NCBI GenBank assembly: GCA_029747585.1
Contig: JAPEVF010000183.1
Span: forward strand, 1 to 64,000
DNA: 64,000 nt
Source of the DNA: Pleurotus djamor
Lineage: Eukaryota; Basidiomycota; Agaricomycetes; Agaricales; Pleurotaceae
Reading direction: 5' to 3'
Below the pieces are notes generated by a model. It saw only the letters and a program-made list of their open reading frames with translations. It did no database searches and had not been told where the DNA came from. How positions within the stretch are numbered: the first letter of the stretch is position 1; every line of letters begins with the position of its first letter. This document shows positions 36,633-47,301 of this stretch, piece after piece. Both the position numbers and the translations under genes were made by a program.

Positions 36633-37516
36633 TCCTTCCTAAGTTAGCGTGAACTTATCCGTAGAACGCAAACAGTAAAGAATACAACGTCTGCGATAAA
36701 CTGGCGATAGGAATCAGATGGGCTTGGGGACTTTATCTAGTGGCACAACGACGTCAAGAACAACCTTCGGGCCAATTCAAGTTCATGAGATAGAGCGCAA
36801 AAGGAGTGTAGAGTGTAAGAATCGGTGTACGGTGTATGTACCCAAGAAGAGCGCAATGTAAGCTCGTGCAGATCATGAAAACCAGGGGTCGGTGGTAGGT
36901 ACCTTACAAGAGGAAGGTAGAGTAGGGATGAACGCGTTCAATGACGCTCGGACGCGCTTGGAAGGAAACCTCCATTTCATGTGGAGCGATGTGCGAGGCA
37001 GAGTGATGGAGAAGAATGAACACGGCTCTTCGAGAGAGTAGTAGTTGAGGCTATGTTGTAAATGGTGACTTTTGGAGGGTACTTGCGGATGGGTCACTGG
37101 TTTCCTTCTCGATACCCTCTTGCACGGCCGTCATACGGCGAGAAAGACCTGGAGAGTCCCTTGAGAGCGTCCTAGACGATATGTATTTCCGTAGGCTTCC
37201 TAAGGAATGCGATCCGATTATCACACAATTAGCGACTACGTTGGCAGGGATGAAACAAGGGTTCAACCTCACTTTTATGTCGTTTGCGGGCTTCGCCAAG
37301 TAGGTCATCCAGAGATGCCTCCAATACGCCCGTCGGCGGTCTGATCTTACACGATGTCAAAACCTCACTGAGGAGGATAAAGCCTAGTAGGACGGCAAAG
37401 GAATCTGCGGTTGCTTGTTATTCAGAGTCTAAGTTCGGCGAGATCAACATGGTGCAGAAGTTCATAAGTCTTCCTATCTTCATATGTGGATTTGACTTTG
37501 TTAGCGAACGGGCCAT
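36503..37516 (-). CDS. Unrecognised multi-exon gene, 5' end unresolved
   Basis: Several minus-strand segments read as coding exons. One (37405-37273) gives LLGFILLSEVLTSCKIRP and LEASLDDLLGEARKRHK and ends at a GTGAGG donor. A second begins at 37199 and reads RSLRKYISSRTLSRDSPG. A third, near 37050-36905, reads LLLSRRAVFILLHHSASHIA and EMEVSFQARPSVIERVHP and ends at a GTAAGG donor. The last gives KDLDIAFVTVGTILSRSLNQ, then HALSFNDDQAQKRAFC and a stop at 36503. I recognise no family. A possible start is the ATG at 37516, but I could not join it in phase. A decayed copy of the last exon lies upstream at 37519-37712, so the locus is a disturbed tandem duplication and may be a pseudogene. Confidence 0.4.
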
Positions 37517-37518
37517 AT

Positions 37519-37712
37519 TTCTTTTCTTGACTTCGAGGGCTGCCGAACTCGCCTGCGTCGTGGCCAGTGAAGAGTTTCACAAAGGCTATTATAGAGTCCT
37601 GTGTTTATTGTGTTTGTTGAATCTGAAACCGTGGGATCATCCCTGTGGTTGTGGTTGATTCAGGCTCCGACTCAAATGCGTTCTCACAGTCACAAATGAA
37701 TTGAAAGTCCAC
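37519..37712. repeat. Direct repeat, copy 2 (decayed exon upstream of HMG gene)
   Basis: In the frame matching copy 1, the minus strand reads FVTVRTHLSRSLNQ and then hits a stop. It lies about 45 bases before the HMG-box gene's ATG, so it also forms part of that promoter. Confidence 0.65.
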
Positions 37713-37756
37713 TCAAGTCTTTTTTTCCCATTCCCCTTCGCCTTCAAAATCAAGAA

Positions 37757-38929
37757 ATGGCAAACATTGCAGATGCGCCGACACTCGAGTTCCACAGAAA
37801 CCAGGTTCGTCGTTCTTGAAGCCTTTACGTACTTTGAAACTACATTCTGACTTTCTATTTCCCTTCTAGCTTGTCATAAGTCTCGATACTTGTGCCCAGT
37901 CGATGCGACAATGCGCGACCGTCGCAGAGCACTTCGCCCAGGTACTCAAGGGCATGACCGGTCAACCCATCGGTGGTCCAATGCTACACGGTCAGCTTCC
38001 TCACGAGCCGCGACGCGTCGTTCGATCCCCTGACGCGACCTTTTAGCCTTACCACCATTGCCAGCCCCTGTCGCCCCTCACGTCCCCGCACCCGCTGCTG
38101 TTCGTCCCCCTCCCCCGGACCACCCGGAACCAGTTGAGAAATCCCGAAAACGCAAGGCTGCCCCCGTCGAAGATGGCGCTGAGGAGGGGAAGAAGAAGCG
38201 AAGCAAGAAACCAAAGGACCCCAATGCCCCGAAACGCCCAGCTTCCTCGTACATCCTCTACCAGAACCATGTCAGGAAAGACCTCAGGTCTCAGTTCCCA
38301 AACCTATCCAACGCAGAGCTCCTCACTCTCATATCTAAAAACTGGGCAGAAATGACAGAGGAGCAGAAAGCTGTACGTTACCTAATGCCCTCGTTAAACC
38401 CTTCCTCCCACTGATAACACACGCGTCTATCTTGTAGGTATACAATCAGGCTACCGCAGATGCCAAAGAAAAGTTTTACGCCGACAAGAAGGCTTACGAA
38501 AACCGTTCGCCTGAGGAAATTGCCGCCGCCAACGCTGCAACCGAAGAAGCTGCCGCCGTAAGCCGTACCTGAATTAACTTCGGTATCCCTGTGCTCATCC
38601 TCATTCATCAGCTCAAGAAGACCAAGCGGTCAAAATCAACCAAAGCCAAAGCTCCGGCCAAAGCTAATGGTCCCGTCCCTGTTCCCGAACTCCCCAAGGC
38701 CGCTACCTCTAGCCATGATGAGGGTTCCGAGGAATCGGACGAAGAGGATTCTGAAGACGATGATGCACCTACCATAGCTATGCCGGCGGTCGCCAAGCAG
38801 CCACAGCAACATGAAAGCGATAGCGAGGGTGACAACGACGATAGCGAGGAGGATTCAGAGGAGGATCTACCACCTCCCCCGCCCGTGCCCGTGAAGCAGA
38901 CCAAAGCCAAGCGAAAGCAACAAGCCTGA
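37757..38929 (+). CDS. HMG-box DNA-binding protein
   Basis: Non-sequence-specific HMG-box proteins bend DNA and help chromatin remodelling. The start MANIADAPTLEFHRNQ is followed by a short helical region, a proline-rich linker and basic KRKAAPVEDGAEEGKKKRSK. Then comes one HMG box with the hallmarks DPNAPKRPASSYILYQNHVR, LISKNWAEMTEEQKA and ADAKEKFYADKKAYEN. The C-terminal third is strongly acidic (EESDEEDSEDDDAP, DSEEDSEEDLPPP) and ends in a basic KRKQQA. Box plus acidic tail resembles fungal Nhp6/Nhp10-like factors, but the single box sits mid-protein. About five exons. A decayed exon of another gene lies directly upstream. Confidence 0.88.
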
Positions 38930-39681
38930 AAGCGCATTACAATTGTGCCGATGGTGTTGATGATGGTGACAGGAAAGAAAGAACCGATGATATCATCCAC
39001 TAACCCTTTTCTTGTATAACGAGTTATCTCCCCCTGAGAGATCAACGGTGCTTCTTGCTCGCCCGTTCCTCTTCCCGTTCCTTTGCCTTTTCCCCTTCCC
39101 CCCTTCTACCGAATGCTTCTATCTGATCCTTTGTCATTTGTATCCCCCTGTGGGCCTCCCTGTGTGTGTCTGTTATACTCTATGATATACGATAAACGAA
39201 GAACAGTCGGGTATCTTATACTCCTCCCTTACCATCTGTTCTACTTGTCTTTTGGGTGTTTTTAATATTTTCGTTGTGTGTTTCTTTGGTACCTATTTGC
39301 CTAAGTATCTAATGTTCATGCTAATACTAACAGTGCCATATGGCTGTATTATGTGGGTCGGTGTCCTTGGCTTTTCGGTTCGGCTGGACGAGTAGGGGAA
39401 AGCCCGGCAATTGGATTAGGGACTTTTTCACAAGCACAAGGTCAGTGTTTTGTCATCCCGTGCAGAGGGTGGGACTGAGAGCTGTATAGTAATGTGATGG
39501 GTCTCTAGAGGCGAGACATTATAGGCACTGCTTTGAGATCGATGGCGCTATAATCCCATTTCAGCCGAATCATCAGTCCCACCTACAAATCTAACCACTA
39601 CCATCCTAGATCCTTCCCTCGTCGTACCTCTTCTTCGACTTCCTCCTTCCACCCCCTCCCCTTCTCGTTTGTGTTCGCAGT
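38930..39681. other. Intergenic stretch, nothing recognised
   Basis: It lies between two plus-strand genes and is pyrimidine-rich around 39050-39120. It should contain the HMG-box gene's 3' end and the WW gene's promoter. Confidence 0.5.
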
Positions 39682-40794
39682 ATGTCGGGTAAAGAGAACC
39701 CAGATAGACGGCCTTTGCCTGCTGGCTGGATCACCCAGTACGACTCTAGGTGCGTGAACGAATTGGTCTTTCGTGCGATCCCACCGTCTGACTGCGATCT
39801 GTTACGGTTTATAGATACAATGCATGGTAAGCCTCTCATTGGAGGTGGAATATGAGACGATGAGCTTATCGTTGTGCATTCGCTCTATCAATCATTCGAT
39901 TCTCGTGGTCGTTGGGACTACTAGGTACTATGTCAATACGGCTGCGCAGCCTCCCGTTACAGTATGGGAACATCCCTTAGGCCCGCCTCCGCCTCCACCA
40001 CCAGCGCAATACTCCCCACCAGCAGGTCCTCCTCCCCCGAACCACAATACCTACCCTGGAAGCCCACCATACCCTAGTGGACCCGGAAGTCCACCAGGGT
40101 ATAACAGTCCCCCAGCGCAGAATAGTTACTATCCAAACCCGCAGGGAGGGTATGGTGGTGGGTATGGTGGTGGGTATGGATCGCCTCCACAACAGCATCA
40201 GGGGTATGGGGGTCCGCCGCAGGGGTACGGAGCACCACCACCGCAGCAGGGTGGGTGGGGAGGGTACCCGGGTCAACAGCAGCATTCGCCTCCTCCTGCG
40301 TGGCAGCAAGGCCCACCACCCCCAGCTCAGCAAGGTGGAGGCTCAAAGGGTATGTGATGTTTCATTCGACTCATCTCCTTGCGTCCAGGGGGGTTTACAT
40401 GTTAAGCAGGTGTATTTGGTGGTTTGTTCGGGAAGAAGCCTGCCCCTCAAGGAGGGTATGGAGGGTATCAACAACCCCCTCCTCAAGTCGTTTACGCCCA
40501 GCAACCGCAAAAGTCTGGCGGTGGTATGGGTATGGGAACGGTTCTCGCTGCTGGTACGTGATTTCATTTCTTCTTCTCCCCTTGATTGCTGAATAGCATT
40601 CTTTGATCGAATCAGGTGGTGCCGGTCTCCTTGGTGGGGCGTTGATAGCCAATGCTATTGATGATGGACAGGAAGATGCTTACAGAGAAGGTGAGTCACT
40701 TGCGTTCGTGTGTCCATGATTGAAAACGTTTTGATGGTGTTGTTTAGGCTTCGCGGATGGACAGGATGGAGACTTTGATGGTGGGGATTGGTAA
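39682..40794 (+). CDS. WW-domain protein with Pro/Gly/Tyr-rich tail and glycine zipper
   Basis: WW domains bind proline-rich peptides. The protein starts MSGKENPDRRPLPAGW at 39682; the domain spans roughly residues 12-45, with both tryptophans (GWITQYDSR and VTVWEHP) and the YYVN core. A 12-nt micro-exon at 39815-39826 encodes YNAW and is needed for the domain. Next comes a low-complexity PPPP/GGYGGGYGG/PPQGYG segment, then a C-terminal glycine-zipper-like hydrophobic stretch (GTVLAAGGAGLLGGALIANA) and an acidic end, GQDGDFDGGDW. The tail could insert in or touch membranes; its role is unknown. About six exons. Confidence 0.85.
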
Positions 40795-41544
40795 CTGCGT
40801 TATTCTCATCGTTTCGTCTCTGCTTTGCTTGTTTTCCAATGAGTGGATTCCTTTGCAAATGGACGGCCTTTCGTTTCCAACGGTTTGTTTGTCGTCTTCG
40901 TGTCTACCTCTTTTACTTCCTCCACCTTCGTTCTCTCTTTCGTTCTCTTGCAACGGTCACGCTTGTTACACGCAGATTATCGACCTGTACATGTATATCC
41001 TTTAAACCTCTCCTTTTCCTCGAAGTCTCGTTTCCTCCTCCTCGACTTTCTTTCTCGTCTCCCTCGTCGTTATGTTTCCTCTACTCTTCCCTCTGATCCT
41101 TGGTGTTTGTTTTTCTCTCTTTCTTCCAATTCCAATCTAAAGCAATATATATACTTTGAACACAAGGTCCAACACGCTACACGGGTGTCTACTTCCTTTA
41201 TCTCACCACCTCGGGGGACTGCCGAGAAGACCACGATACCCTTTCTCGTGGTTGCTGTGATGACCAACCAAGACGGTCATGATACGCTATATTTGATGCC
41301 TTCCGAGTAGCGAAGGCTGCGAAGCTGAATTCTCCCTCGAGGAGAAACTGATTGGCGCGAAGTGATCCGAGAAAGATGGGATATTGTGCAAGTGAAGTGC
41401 TTTGCGGAGAGCCTCCGTGGTCCAATTGAGGAAGTAAATTCAGGATGGGCGTTTACTCCGGACCGGATGATCCGATCATCGTGTTCTCAGATCATCATTA
41501 TCACTATCTTTCCCTCTTCTTTCCAGTCGCCAGACCATCCTACC
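40795..41544. other. Intergenic stretch, nothing recognised
   Basis: It lies between two plus-strand genes. It is very pyrimidine-rich at 40870-41120, which creates long but meaningless open frames. No gene is seen. Confidence 0.5.
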
Positions 41545-42278
41545 ATGAGCGACGCGAACAACGACAATGGTGATATTTCTGACGTCCTGACAAACCTTGC
41601 GCGTCCCAAAACCTCAGCGATCCTAACTATCCGCGTCATCAAATCTTTCCAATTTCGCACAGAACGCAGTCTGGTGTTGCATGATGTAAATTTGGAGACG
41701 ACTACGATCGGGAGGTTGAAGGAGATGGTTAGAGAAGGTATGCGTTTATTCATTGTGTTGGCGGTTTTCTTTGAAAGGGTTGAGAATGTGGAGGGGTTCT
41801 TTGAGCTATACAGAGTGGTCATGCTTGGAGGCCGTATAAGAACGTCGAATTGGGTGAGTTGTTATTATATTTATACGTGGAAAGGGTATCCTAAACGCGT
41901 GTCTGCTTGGGTCAGATACGATGAAGCTGTATTCAAAGGCACACGGCGCGAAGGTTTGTTTGATGCGTATGCCGAAGGTCCTCGTCTAATGGCGTGTATA
42001 GACGACCAATCTCATTATCAACCTTGATCACGACGATTGGATATTCGATGATGATTCTAAACTACTTGTGGACCTAGGATTTGGTATGCACTGTCATCTC
42101 CATCGTTTCTGGCAGTGATGCCTCTGACAAGATGGTCTCAGAAAATGAAACTGAAGTCAGTTTCTTCAATCGCGACGCATATGAGCAGTTCAAAGTAAAT
42201 CCAGAGGTGCACTTCCTCGCTTACAACACACAACACAGTACTGATAATACAATACATTAGACCCGCTGGGATGCATGA
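41545..42278 (+). CDS. UPF0538 family protein (C2orf76 homologue)
   Basis: The function of this conserved eukaryotic family is not established. The start MSDANNDNGDISDV is followed by ILTIRVIKSFQFRTERSLVL and HDVNLETTTIGRLKEMV, the family's beta-grasp-like opening. Later exons give WRPYKNVELDTMKLYSKAHG, TTNLIINLDHDDWIFDDDSK and ENETEVSFFNRDAYEQFKVN, and the gene ends TRWDA. This follows the vertebrate protein closely, including the acidic-acidic-Leu pattern and the SETEIAFF-like motif. The first intron appears to use a GAG acceptor near 41800, since CAG and TAG sites nearby break the frame. Convergent with Ydj1; stops are 197 bases apart. Confidence 0.85.
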
Positions 42279-42474
42279 TACGTGTAATTGCGGTACTACA
42301 AGATTGAGCAAGGTATATAAACGAGGAGAGAGGTGGAAACGAGAGGTTCTAGAGTATATAGGTTGCAAAGGATGGGGTCGTGTGATGTGTTGCGTAGATG
42401 AAAAGAACGAAGCGAAGTTCACGAGTAATGAACATGAGTAGGTACATGAGCGATGAGAATGGACAAAAGATAGA

Positions 42475-43912
42475 TCACTGGTTGGCACATTGTACCCGGG
42501 GTTCATCGTGATCTTCGTCCATAGCATCATCAGACATGTTGTGCCGTGTGTGGTGATCAACGTCGCTGAGGTTGACTTCCTCTACAACGTAGTTCTTAGG
42601 GAACTTATCGAGAGGTTGGCGTGGTGGGAGAGCGGCTTCGAGGTGGTGGATGACGGAGGGGTCAATGTGTTCAGGGAATTTGATGTTGAGCTTGACATAC
42701 ATGTCGCCAGGTTCATGGTGTCGCCGTGAAGGCATACCCTGACCGTAGATCACCTTGACATCGCCTAATAAGAATCAGGAGGGCAGATACATCAACCGCT
42801 GTCTCGTAGATCAAATCGACAAATGGGCTTACCGTGTTTAATGACTTCACCAGGTTCTATCTTGACGATGAGAGCACGATCGTCCAGATGTTTGATGGCG
42901 ACCTGTCCGCCACCAAGAGCAGTGAGAAGGTCGACTTCGATGTCGATGATGAGATCGTTGTCCTTGCGGGTGAAGCGTTCGTGGGGCTTTTCCTCGATGA
43001 CAATGATCACGTCTCCCGGTTCAGCTGTCGGTGACTGATCGCTCTCGCCTCGGAAGTTGATGGTTTCGCCACCCTTCATACCCTTGTCGATGTGAACTTC
43101 CAACAGCTTCTTTTCCGGAACGACTTTCTTGCCCTTGCAAGTGGCGCAACGATCCTTCGGATTGATCATCTCTCCAGTACCCGAGCACTCGTCGCATGCT
43201 GACTGTATTTGCTGAATCATAGGACCCATCTGTCGCATTGTGACTCTGATACCACGACCGTGGCAGGAGGTACATGTACGGACAGCGCCGTCTTTTCCGC
43301 CCTTGCCGGAACATTTTTTGCAGATGATGTTGCGAGTGAGTGCCAGCTTCGTCGTCTTGCCCTTGTAGAGGTCTTCTAGGGAAACAGATACTCTATGAAC
43401 GAGGTCCTTTGTCTTTTTGGGACCTTGTTGGCGACCGCCCGGACCGCCACCACCGCCGAAGAAGCCGCCGCCGCCAAACAGCTGGCTGAACAGGTCCTAG
43501 GGTGACATTGGTGAAAGCTTGTTGGATCGTAACTTTGCGAGCGTACCTGTGGGTCCATTCCTCCCATACCACCCTGCTCTGAGAGCCCAGCTTCGCCCCG
43601 AGCATCGTAGATGCTGCGTTTTTCAGGATCTGACAAGACCTGGTACGCATGTGTCACTTCTTTGAAGACCTCTGGATCGCCACCCTTGTCGGGGTGAAGG
43701 CGAAGAGCCCTTGATTGATGAAACCAATGAGCACTTCAAGTCAAAACGATGTGGGGTACTGAATAACGCGCACTTTTTGCGATATGCTTTCTTGAGGTCG
43801 GCGTCTGATGAGTCTGGAGAGACGTCCAAGAGATCATAAAATTTGCTGAGATGATTTATTAAGTTACGGTTTGCAGAGCGGGTAAGAGTGGGACATACGT
43901 TTCTTTGACCAT
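42475..43912 (-). CDS. YDJ1: Type I Hsp40 co-chaperone Ydj1
   Basis: Ydj1 stimulates cytosolic Hsp70 ATPase and delivers unfolded clients. The start MVKETKFYDLLDV is made by splicing a 14-nt coding exon at 43912. The J domain has the HPD motif in LRLHPDKGGDPEVFKEV. A Gly/Phe-rich linker (LFGGGGFFGGGGGPGG) follows, then four zinc-finger repeats (CKKCSGKG, CTSCHGRG, CDECSGTG, CATCKGKK) and the C-terminal client-binding domains. The end is CANQ, a CaaX box for farnesylation as in yeast Ydj1, suggesting partial attachment to ER or other membranes. Complete. Confidence 0.96.
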
Positions 43913-45044
43913 TGCGGAATGTGAGAGGAGGAGGTGGGAGAAGGTGGTGGATAGAGGAGGAGATTTTAGTGATGAGGCTGAGCTTGACTGCCGTTTTGAG
44001 AGGCGACTCAAGGAATTTGCCAGAACAATCAAGAACGAAACCTGCTGACAAATCGATAGGCGCTCGATGATCATCCTCGACGACCAATCCACGCAAAATC
44101 GACGACACTGAGTTGGTCTTTCAGTCTCCCCGAAAGCAACCCGAAAGTCTCCCGCAGCATCGTCTTGGTTATATCCTCTTGCTCACTTTGGCTTCCGTTC
44201 AAAGAGCACCCCTGAATATTTTCACTTGTGAATCGATACTTAGTGTCAGCACACTTGTAGTTTCAGGAAAAGAGTCAAGAAGACGGCTTTGGATTTATGT
44301 AGTCCTTTCACATGAATCCTACACAAGGTCCTGGCAGTACGCATCCAATACGGCATCAGTGCATGGGTCGGTATAAGCTAGGGACAAGTGTCGATGGGTG
44401 TTCTCCTTTGACCACTCTTCTGAACGCCTTTGGTTGCGGTGGTAGAGTTGACAATGGGCATATTGGTGCTACAAAAACCATGATCTGCGCCGTCCGAAAG
44501 AAAGACTTGTTCAAGGTTAGTACCTTGGGTGTTCAGAAAGAGAAAGTGTTCGAGGGATGAGTTGGCAGCACGATGGTGAGCGCGGACACCTGATATGACA
44601 TAAATGGCACCTGTTAATAGCAACAGACGTCGGAATCGAGAATCGGCATCGCTCCTCTCGACATAGAGGTTTCAATGCTTCGTCACCGTCTATAGGGGAC
44701 CTCCTGTCGTGATGTGACTTCGCGGTGGCAGTAAACCAACAGTAAACAACATCCTCATCGCAAGTCTCTGTAGCTTAAATCTGGCCTAAGTCTCCAGCAT
44801 TTCACTCCATAAGAGCTACAATCTTATAGCATTGGTACAGACGAGAAGGACTTTGACTGAGAGCACTGTGTACTTTAAGTTGCTGCTGAGCAACTTCCTA
44901 GCAGACTCAGAGATTTTCTGCATCCAATCAGTAAGTTGTGTCAGACATCCGAATAGCCCTTAGTTCATTCCCGAGGATCTTCCTCACCTATTCGTCTGCT
45001 AGAGCAGCATAAGCGAAAAAGATTGCAGGTCCGCCACGAGCTGC
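43913..45044. other. Intergenic stretch with one degenerate coding-like segment
   Basis: The Ydj1 promoter lies at the left. On the minus strand at 44380-44660 a frame without an ATG reads LLLLTGAIYVISGVRAHHRA, followed by NSSLEHFLFLNTQGTNLEQV, and stops near 44378. A secreted-protein remnant is possible. Nothing else is recognised. Confidence 0.35.
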
Positions 45045-45176
45045 TCAAAGTTTAGTATGAACTCCTTGGGAGTGAAGACCATGCGCCTTGCCTGAATCCT
45101 CGATCGGTGCAGCCGAGGCCGAGTAAATGAGAACGACAAGCGTAAACGCTTGCACAAGATGGCGAGTGAGCAGCAT
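45045..45176 (-). CDS. Candidate 43-residue secreted peptide
   Basis: From the ATG at 45176, 43 codons run to a stop. Residues 1-23 form a textbook signal peptide: MLLTRHL, a hydrophobic core QAFTLVVLIYSAS and an Ala-Ala end before PIEDS. The remaining 20 or so residues read PIEDSGKAHGLHSQGVHTKL, hydrophilic and without cysteines. A TATAAAA box lies about 100 bases upstream on the same strand. An in-frame ATG at 45254 would bury the signal, so the internal one is preferred. No family is recognised, and it could also be the first exon of a longer gene. It lies a few kilobases from the UstYa-like genes; any link is speculative. Confidence 0.4.
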   Translation of the reverse strand: MLLTRHLVQAFTLVVLIYSASAAPIEDSGKAHGLHSQGVHTKL

Positions 45177-45852
45177 AGTAGAAACTGGGTTGTATGTGGC
45201 GATAAAAGTACTTGAAGGATGTTCGAGTGAGCTCAAGTTGGGGTTGGGGAACACTTGTCAGGCATCGCATCTCGTTTTATAGACCCAGCTCTGAGATACG
45301 GATAGAGCCGTAACTGGCACCATGTAGGAGGCCTCAAGCCAAATACCCATGGACGCCGCCCTAGGATGCTTTGGGAGGAATAAGAATTGTTCTTTTGTTA
45401 CGCGTTCTGATGTCCTCTGATTCTGATTTGACCTCTGATACAGATATTTGCACGCGATGTGCTGTTTAGAGTATGTGACTAGCAATTTTCTGGCACCCGG
45501 CCGCTTATCAAGGCGAACACAGTTCTGATAGCTGCGCTTTCCGGGTTCGTGGGTTGCCCGACCTTGATACTGATGCCAAGAGTGAGATTCAGTTGAGAAC
45601 TTGAGATTGATATGTAGGTGCTGCTGTGTGGTTGGGTGTGAAGAGTCGCAGCATCGAGTCATTCAAGATGGCACGGCCCAAGAGGTAAGTTGACAGGACG
45701 TGAGTTTTGTGACTACATACAAACAGCGATGAAGTAAACTACCAAGGAGCTGGATCGCAAGTACCAGCGAGGCAATGCATATTTACTAAGAAGTGGTAAG
45801 GGAAGAATGATTAGGATGAACCCAAAATAATCGAGTAGTATCAGATCGAGCC
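45177..45852. other. Upstream region of the small peptide; no other gene
   Basis: It contains the TATA box and the 3' end of the membrane-protein gene. A 134-codon minus frame at 45258-45662 shows no coding features I trust. Confidence 0.4.
45275..45281 (-). promoter_or_regulatory. TATA box upstream of the small peptide
   Basis: TATAAAA on the minus strand, within CTGGGTCTATAAAACGAG, about 100 bases before the ATG at 45176. Confidence 0.45.
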
Positions 45853-46783
45853 TCAAGCCTTATCCCACCTAAGGGGTTCAGTTCGAATTTCACTCTGGAA
45901 TAGCAAAAAACCTAATATCGTAATAAGCGGGGTCAGTAACAGTTTCAGCATTTATGATGAAGAGCAGATTAGTAACTCACCGAACTGCGAATCTGTCCGA
46001 CCTTGAGTGAACGCCAATGAACAACCAGTGGTTGGACAACTGATTTCAATTCGCTGCACAGTTCCTGCTCGACAATGCCAAAAATGGGTTCTGTCTTTGG
46101 CCAAGCTAACGTTCAGAGTGCCAATATCCTTGAAAGGTCCAAGATCGGCCGCGGAGCCGACAAAATTTGTGGAGGGCCCGGTGCCTTGAAGGAGGCGAAC
46201 GACTAGCTCCTCCTGGCCATCGCTTCGTTGTAGCTTCGACCGAAATTTATCTGGAAAAATCGAATCGAGAGCGCAGCTTTCAAGCCCCAGATCCCGCGCA
46301 ACAACCTGAAGGATGAGCGAGTGCTAAACCCAGGGTATTGAGCGGACATGATCGAACACTTTCAAAGGGGAAGCCCACCTTCTGGTCAAAGGAAACGTGG
46401 CGTAACTTGGATTCGGAGAGACCATTGGGACCCTCTGAACGATCAAGGTGGCCTATATAATCGGGACAGTGGCGTAATGTGCGAGGCCAGCCAGGGGAAG
46501 ACGAGTTGCGTGGAGCTTGCTCAAGACCAATGTATGTGCTGACTGTTCGCAAGGGCAAGGATGGCGACTGGTCGTGCCTGATAGCAGAAAATGTCAGATA
46601 TACAAGGTTGAGGCCCGTGACGAGTAAGCTGAGCCCCGCAATGAGGGAGCCCCAGTTGAGCATCTGGCGTGAACCACGCGCATCGTGCCTCTGTCGATGC
46701 GACCGTTGCTTTGGCCCTGCCTGTGCGGGGAGGAGGGGCTCCTCCAGCACAATATCTTCTGTAGACGTATCGTACTCGGCCAT
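45853..46783 (-). CDS. Single-pass membrane protein, agaricomycete family of unknown function
   Basis: Exons give MAEYDTSTEDIVLEEPLLPA (start 46783), a basic stretch, one hydrophobic helix (SLIAGLSLLVTGLNLVYLTF) and then a lumenal or extracellular part: VSTYIGLEQAP, LRHCPDYIGHLD, VVARDLGLESCAL, VRLLQGTGPSTNFVGSA, FWHCRAGTVQRIEISCPTTG. It ends EIRTEPLRWDKA at 45853. Acidic leader, single helix, a YIGL motif, a hydrophobic-Gly-Cys motif and a late Cys-containing strand recall a large agaricomycete family of membrane proteins whose role I do not know. The order of motifs is my reason for grouping it there. Two introns, both with clean signals. No enzyme motif is seen. Confidence 0.65.
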
Positions 46784-47301
46784 GGGCGCAGGTGGTATTC
46801 GCGTTGATAACAACAACAACCTCCTTCAGTTACTTAGCAGTCAAATTTCATTTGAATATCGCCCAATTGAACAGGACCAGCTGTGAGCTTCCCATGTCCC
46901 AGTCCAGTGGGGGACTTCTGATCGGTGAGGATTCGATGGTCACCGATCAATAAGTTCAATCGGATTAGAAGAAGCATGTTCAAGTTCCAAGTATCAAGTC
47001 GTCGTACTTTCTGTTCGCCGGAAGGCCCTTGGGCGCCGTCATCATCGTACACGTCGATAAGTTCATAGATTCTCACAGTTCGTGTGGGCGGAACTCTGAT
47101 CTCGTATGTCAGTATTGTGGCTATCCACTTATAAATTATTATCCGACAAGGGAAGCTGTACTGGGCAAGTACTGGGTTGATGAATGTCGTGGTTCTTATT
47201 GTGATTTCCGCCGGGAGGCATGAGGTTCTGTTGACGCCAAATTGATCGTGTGCGTTACTCAAGCGTTACTGAATTACAAGCTCAACTAACATTTGCATGT
47301 G
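46784..47301. other. Intergenic stretch, nothing recognised
   Basis: It lies between two minus-strand genes. A 142-codon minus frame at 46834-47262 lacks motifs and splice context, so I treat it as noise around the membrane-protein promoter. Confidence 0.45.

Noticed and set aside
40788..41310. 155-codon plus-strand frame rich in Phe, Ser and Leu
   Set aside because: Arises from a pyrimidine-rich intergenic stretch; no domain or splice support.
43623..44108. Longer N-terminus for Ydj1 by reading through
   Set aside because: The spliced start MVKETKFYDLLDV matches the family exactly; the read-through adds unrelated sequence through an intron and the promoter.
45045..45254. Longer form of the small peptide starting at 45254
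   Set aside because: It would place 26 extra residues before the hydrophobic core and bury the signal peptide; the TATA box fits either start, but the internal ATG gives a proper secretory signal.
46834..47262. 142-codon minus-strand frame
   Set aside because: No motif, no intron pattern, and it occupies the likely promoter of the membrane-protein gene.
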